From the NCBI GenBank assembly GCA_023434855.1, contig JAEYSJ010000304.1, positions 1-7,453 of the forward strand: 7,453 nucleotides of DNA, in the 5' to 3' direction. The stretch comes from Bacillota bacterium. GTDB taxonomy: Bacteria > Bacillota_C > Negativicutes > JAEYSJ01. Numbering within the stretch: position 1 is the first letter of the stretch; every line of letters begins with the position of its first letter. The notes under the pieces were generated by a model. The model was not told the origin of the DNA, searched no databases, and saw nothing but the letters and a program-made list of their open reading frames with translations. Position numbers and translations under genes: made by a program. Below, in pieces: positions 6,746 to 7,453 of this stretch.

Positions 6746-7042
6746 ATGGCAAATTTGTATCGTGTGGCCATTCATTATGAAAATGATAATGGCTATATTG
6801 AATATGACGCGAATGATAAAAAGATTAAGGTTGAACTGGCGAATGAAGGCAAACGGCACGAAATTGAGGAATATTTGGGTCAAAAACATACGATTCATGT
6901 TCCCCAAAATACGCTGCGCGACTTTAATGATGTAACGGTTGTTCCTGCTGATAATGTGGACAACCTAAAACTGGTCTTAACGCGTATGTGGGAACGCATC
7001 GGTGTATTTGTTGACTGGAGCCGTCCCTGCAATGTAATGTAA
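6746..7042 (+). CDS. Small protein of unknown function, 98 residues
   Basis: I do not recognise this protein. It is a soluble, mildly acidic sequence with no signal peptide, membrane segment or metal-binding cluster. The N-terminal 30 residues look like beta strands (YRVAIHY, GYIEYD, KIKVEL). A charged helix follows at about 33-44, then short strands at about 48-51 (TIHV) and 63-67 (VTVVP), and an amphipathic helix at about 71-86. The C-terminus is D-W-S-R-P with a single late Cys (C95). This suggests a compact alpha/beta domain. The start is supported by AAGGAG ten bases before the ATG, slightly long spacing. It is monocistronic, with its own terminator directly after the stop. Base composition and start signals match the neighbours, so I take it as a real gene. 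Its position beside a DnaA-box cluster is notable but not evidence of function. Confidence 0.8.
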   Translation: MANLYRVAIHYENDNGYIEYDANDKKIKVELANEGKRHEIEEYLGQKHTIHVPQNTLRDFNDVTVVPADNVDNLKLVLTRMWERIGVFVDWSRPCNVM

Positions 7043-7091
7043 AAAAAGGAGTCCAATCCTGAAAAAATCTTCAGGGCTGGATTCCTTTTTT
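7042..7091 (+). terminator. Long hairpin terminator of the 98-residue gene
   Basis: GGAGTCCA (7048-7055) pairs with TGGATTCC (7078-7085) with one G-U. After a 2x2 interruption, CCTGAA (7058-7063) pairs with TTCAGG (7070-7075) around a 6-base loop. A run of six T follows. The A-run before the stem overlaps the stop codon and pairs with the T-run, so the structure could also terminate transcription on the minus strand. Confidence 0.9.
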
Positions 7092-7121
7092 ATATTGAGT
7101 TATACCCTGTATATCACCAGG

Positions 7122-7251
7122 TTATCCACAAAGTTATACACAAACTGGTTGAAAATGTGGATAACTTCAAAAATGATTTGTAATTTATTGTGGAAAAGAG
7201 TAGTATTTTAAGAGACAAAGCGGGTGGATATGTGGATAAATATGTGGATAT
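7122..7251. promoter_or_regulatory. Cluster of DnaA boxes in the gene-free stretch before tRNA-Arg
   Basis: Four sites fit the DnaA-box consensus TTATNCACA exactly: 7122-7130 (TTATCCACA, plus), 7134-7142 (TTATACACA, plus), 7156-7164 (TTATCCACA, minus) and 7231-7239 (TTATCCACA, minus). Two more differ by one base: 7189-7197 and 7243-7251, both minus. A weaker one with two mismatches is at 7223-7231. Plus-strand boxes sit on the left and minus-strand boxes on the right. Within each close pair (7122/7134 and 7231/7243) the starts are 12 bases apart. The surrounding 7092-7275 stretch is AT-rich and has no gene. DnaA binding is a strong prediction; whether this is an origin, a titration site or an operator is open. 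Confidence 0.85.
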
Positions 7252-7275
7252 GGTGATAATATAGATAGTATCTGC

Positions 7276-7304
7276 TTGACTTATGTTTTTGAAAGTGGTA
7301 AAAT
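7276..7304 (+). promoter_or_regulatory. Promoter of the tRNA-Arg gene
   Basis: TTGACT (7276-7281) and TAAAAT (7299-7304) are separated by the ideal 17 bases, each one mismatch from the sigma-A consensus. Transcription would start near 7311, giving a leader of about 44 bases before the mature tRNA. The nearest DnaA box ends 25 bases before the -35. Confidence 0.85.
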
Positions 7305-7354
7305 ACTATTCGTTGACCAATGAAAGATATCACCGTTGTACTAAAAACAAAAAT

Positions 7355-7431
7355 GACTCCGTAGCTCAGCTGGATAGAGCGTTTGACTACGAATCAAAAG
7401 GTCGCAGGTTCGAATCCTGCCGGGGTCGCCA
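7355..7431 (+). tRNA. tRNA-Arg, anticodon ACG
   Basis: The 77-base gene folds into a standard cloverleaf. The acceptor stem is GACTCCG with CGGGGTC (one G-U), the D stem GCTC/GAGC, the anticodon stem TTTGA/TCAAA and the T stem GCAGG/CCTGC with loop TTCGAAT. The anticodon loop CTACGAA reads ACG, whose A34 is normally deaminated to inosine to read CGU, CGC and CGA arginine codons. The discriminator is G and the CCA end is encoded. It has its own promoter. No terminator is visible in the remaining 22 bases, so it may be the first gene of a longer transcript. Confidence 0.97.
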
Positions 7432-7453
7432 TAGAGAGTTCAAAGGCTTTACG

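Noticed and set aside
7313..7344. Second promoter (TTGACC ... TACTAA) before tRNA-Arg
   Set aside because: The spacing would be 20 bases, and the 17-base position has no -10 resemblance. The promoter at 7276-7304 is much better.
7393..7431. tRNA-Arg 3' half as an attachment site for an integrated element
   Set aside because: tRNA-Arg genes are common integration targets, but only 22 bases follow and they show no integrase, repeat of the tRNA end or other sign of an element.

Overview
The window looks like an ordinary chromosomal stretch of a low-to-medium GC Firmicute. The strong GGAGG-type ribosome binding sites, GTG start, U-rich intrinsic terminators and protein flavour would fit Negativicutes (Sporomusa/Pelosinus-like), but that placement is inference. 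The core is a polyphosphate locus arranged around a divergent intergenic region.

Left part, minus strand: a canonical Ppx/GppA phosphatase with a C-terminal HD domain (1184-2701) ends in a clear terminator (1109-1141). It is followed by a separately promoted gene for an exported TPR protein (33-956) and, 16 bases further on, by the first codons of another gene that runs off the window (1-16).

Middle, plus strand: reading away from the same intergenic region (2702-2851) is a two-gene operon. Its first gene (2852-4402) encodes a second Ppx/GppA-like protein whose phosphatase motifs are eroded but whose HD domain is intact. The second gene, ppk1 (4407-6527), starts four bases later and is complete, with all key catalytic residues. 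A terminator hairpin carries the ppk1 stop codon in its loop. The intergenic region between the two transcription units contains TTTACA-N5-TTAACA on the minus strand, which matches the PhoP direct-repeat pattern of Firmicutes. Phosphate-starvation control of polyphosphate synthesis and breakdown from one shared site is therefore a sensible hypothesis.

Right part: a short intergenic region (6528-6745) holds three tandem copies of a 9-bp unit. A 98-residue protein of unknown function follows (6746-7042), with a strong hairpin terminator. Next is a gene-free stretch of about 310 bases (7043-7354) containing a dense cluster of DnaA boxes (7122-7251), then a well-formed promoter and a tRNA-Arg(ACG) gene (7355-7431). 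The last 22 bases show nothing recognisable.

Together, ppk1 makes polyphosphate, the canonical Ppx degrades it (or converts pppGpp), and the eroded Ppx-like protein linked to ppk1 may be a regulator or an HD-domain enzyme. The most notable signals are the DnaA-box cluster, the Pho-box candidate and the eroded Ppx. I saw no mobile element, CRISPR array or defence system.
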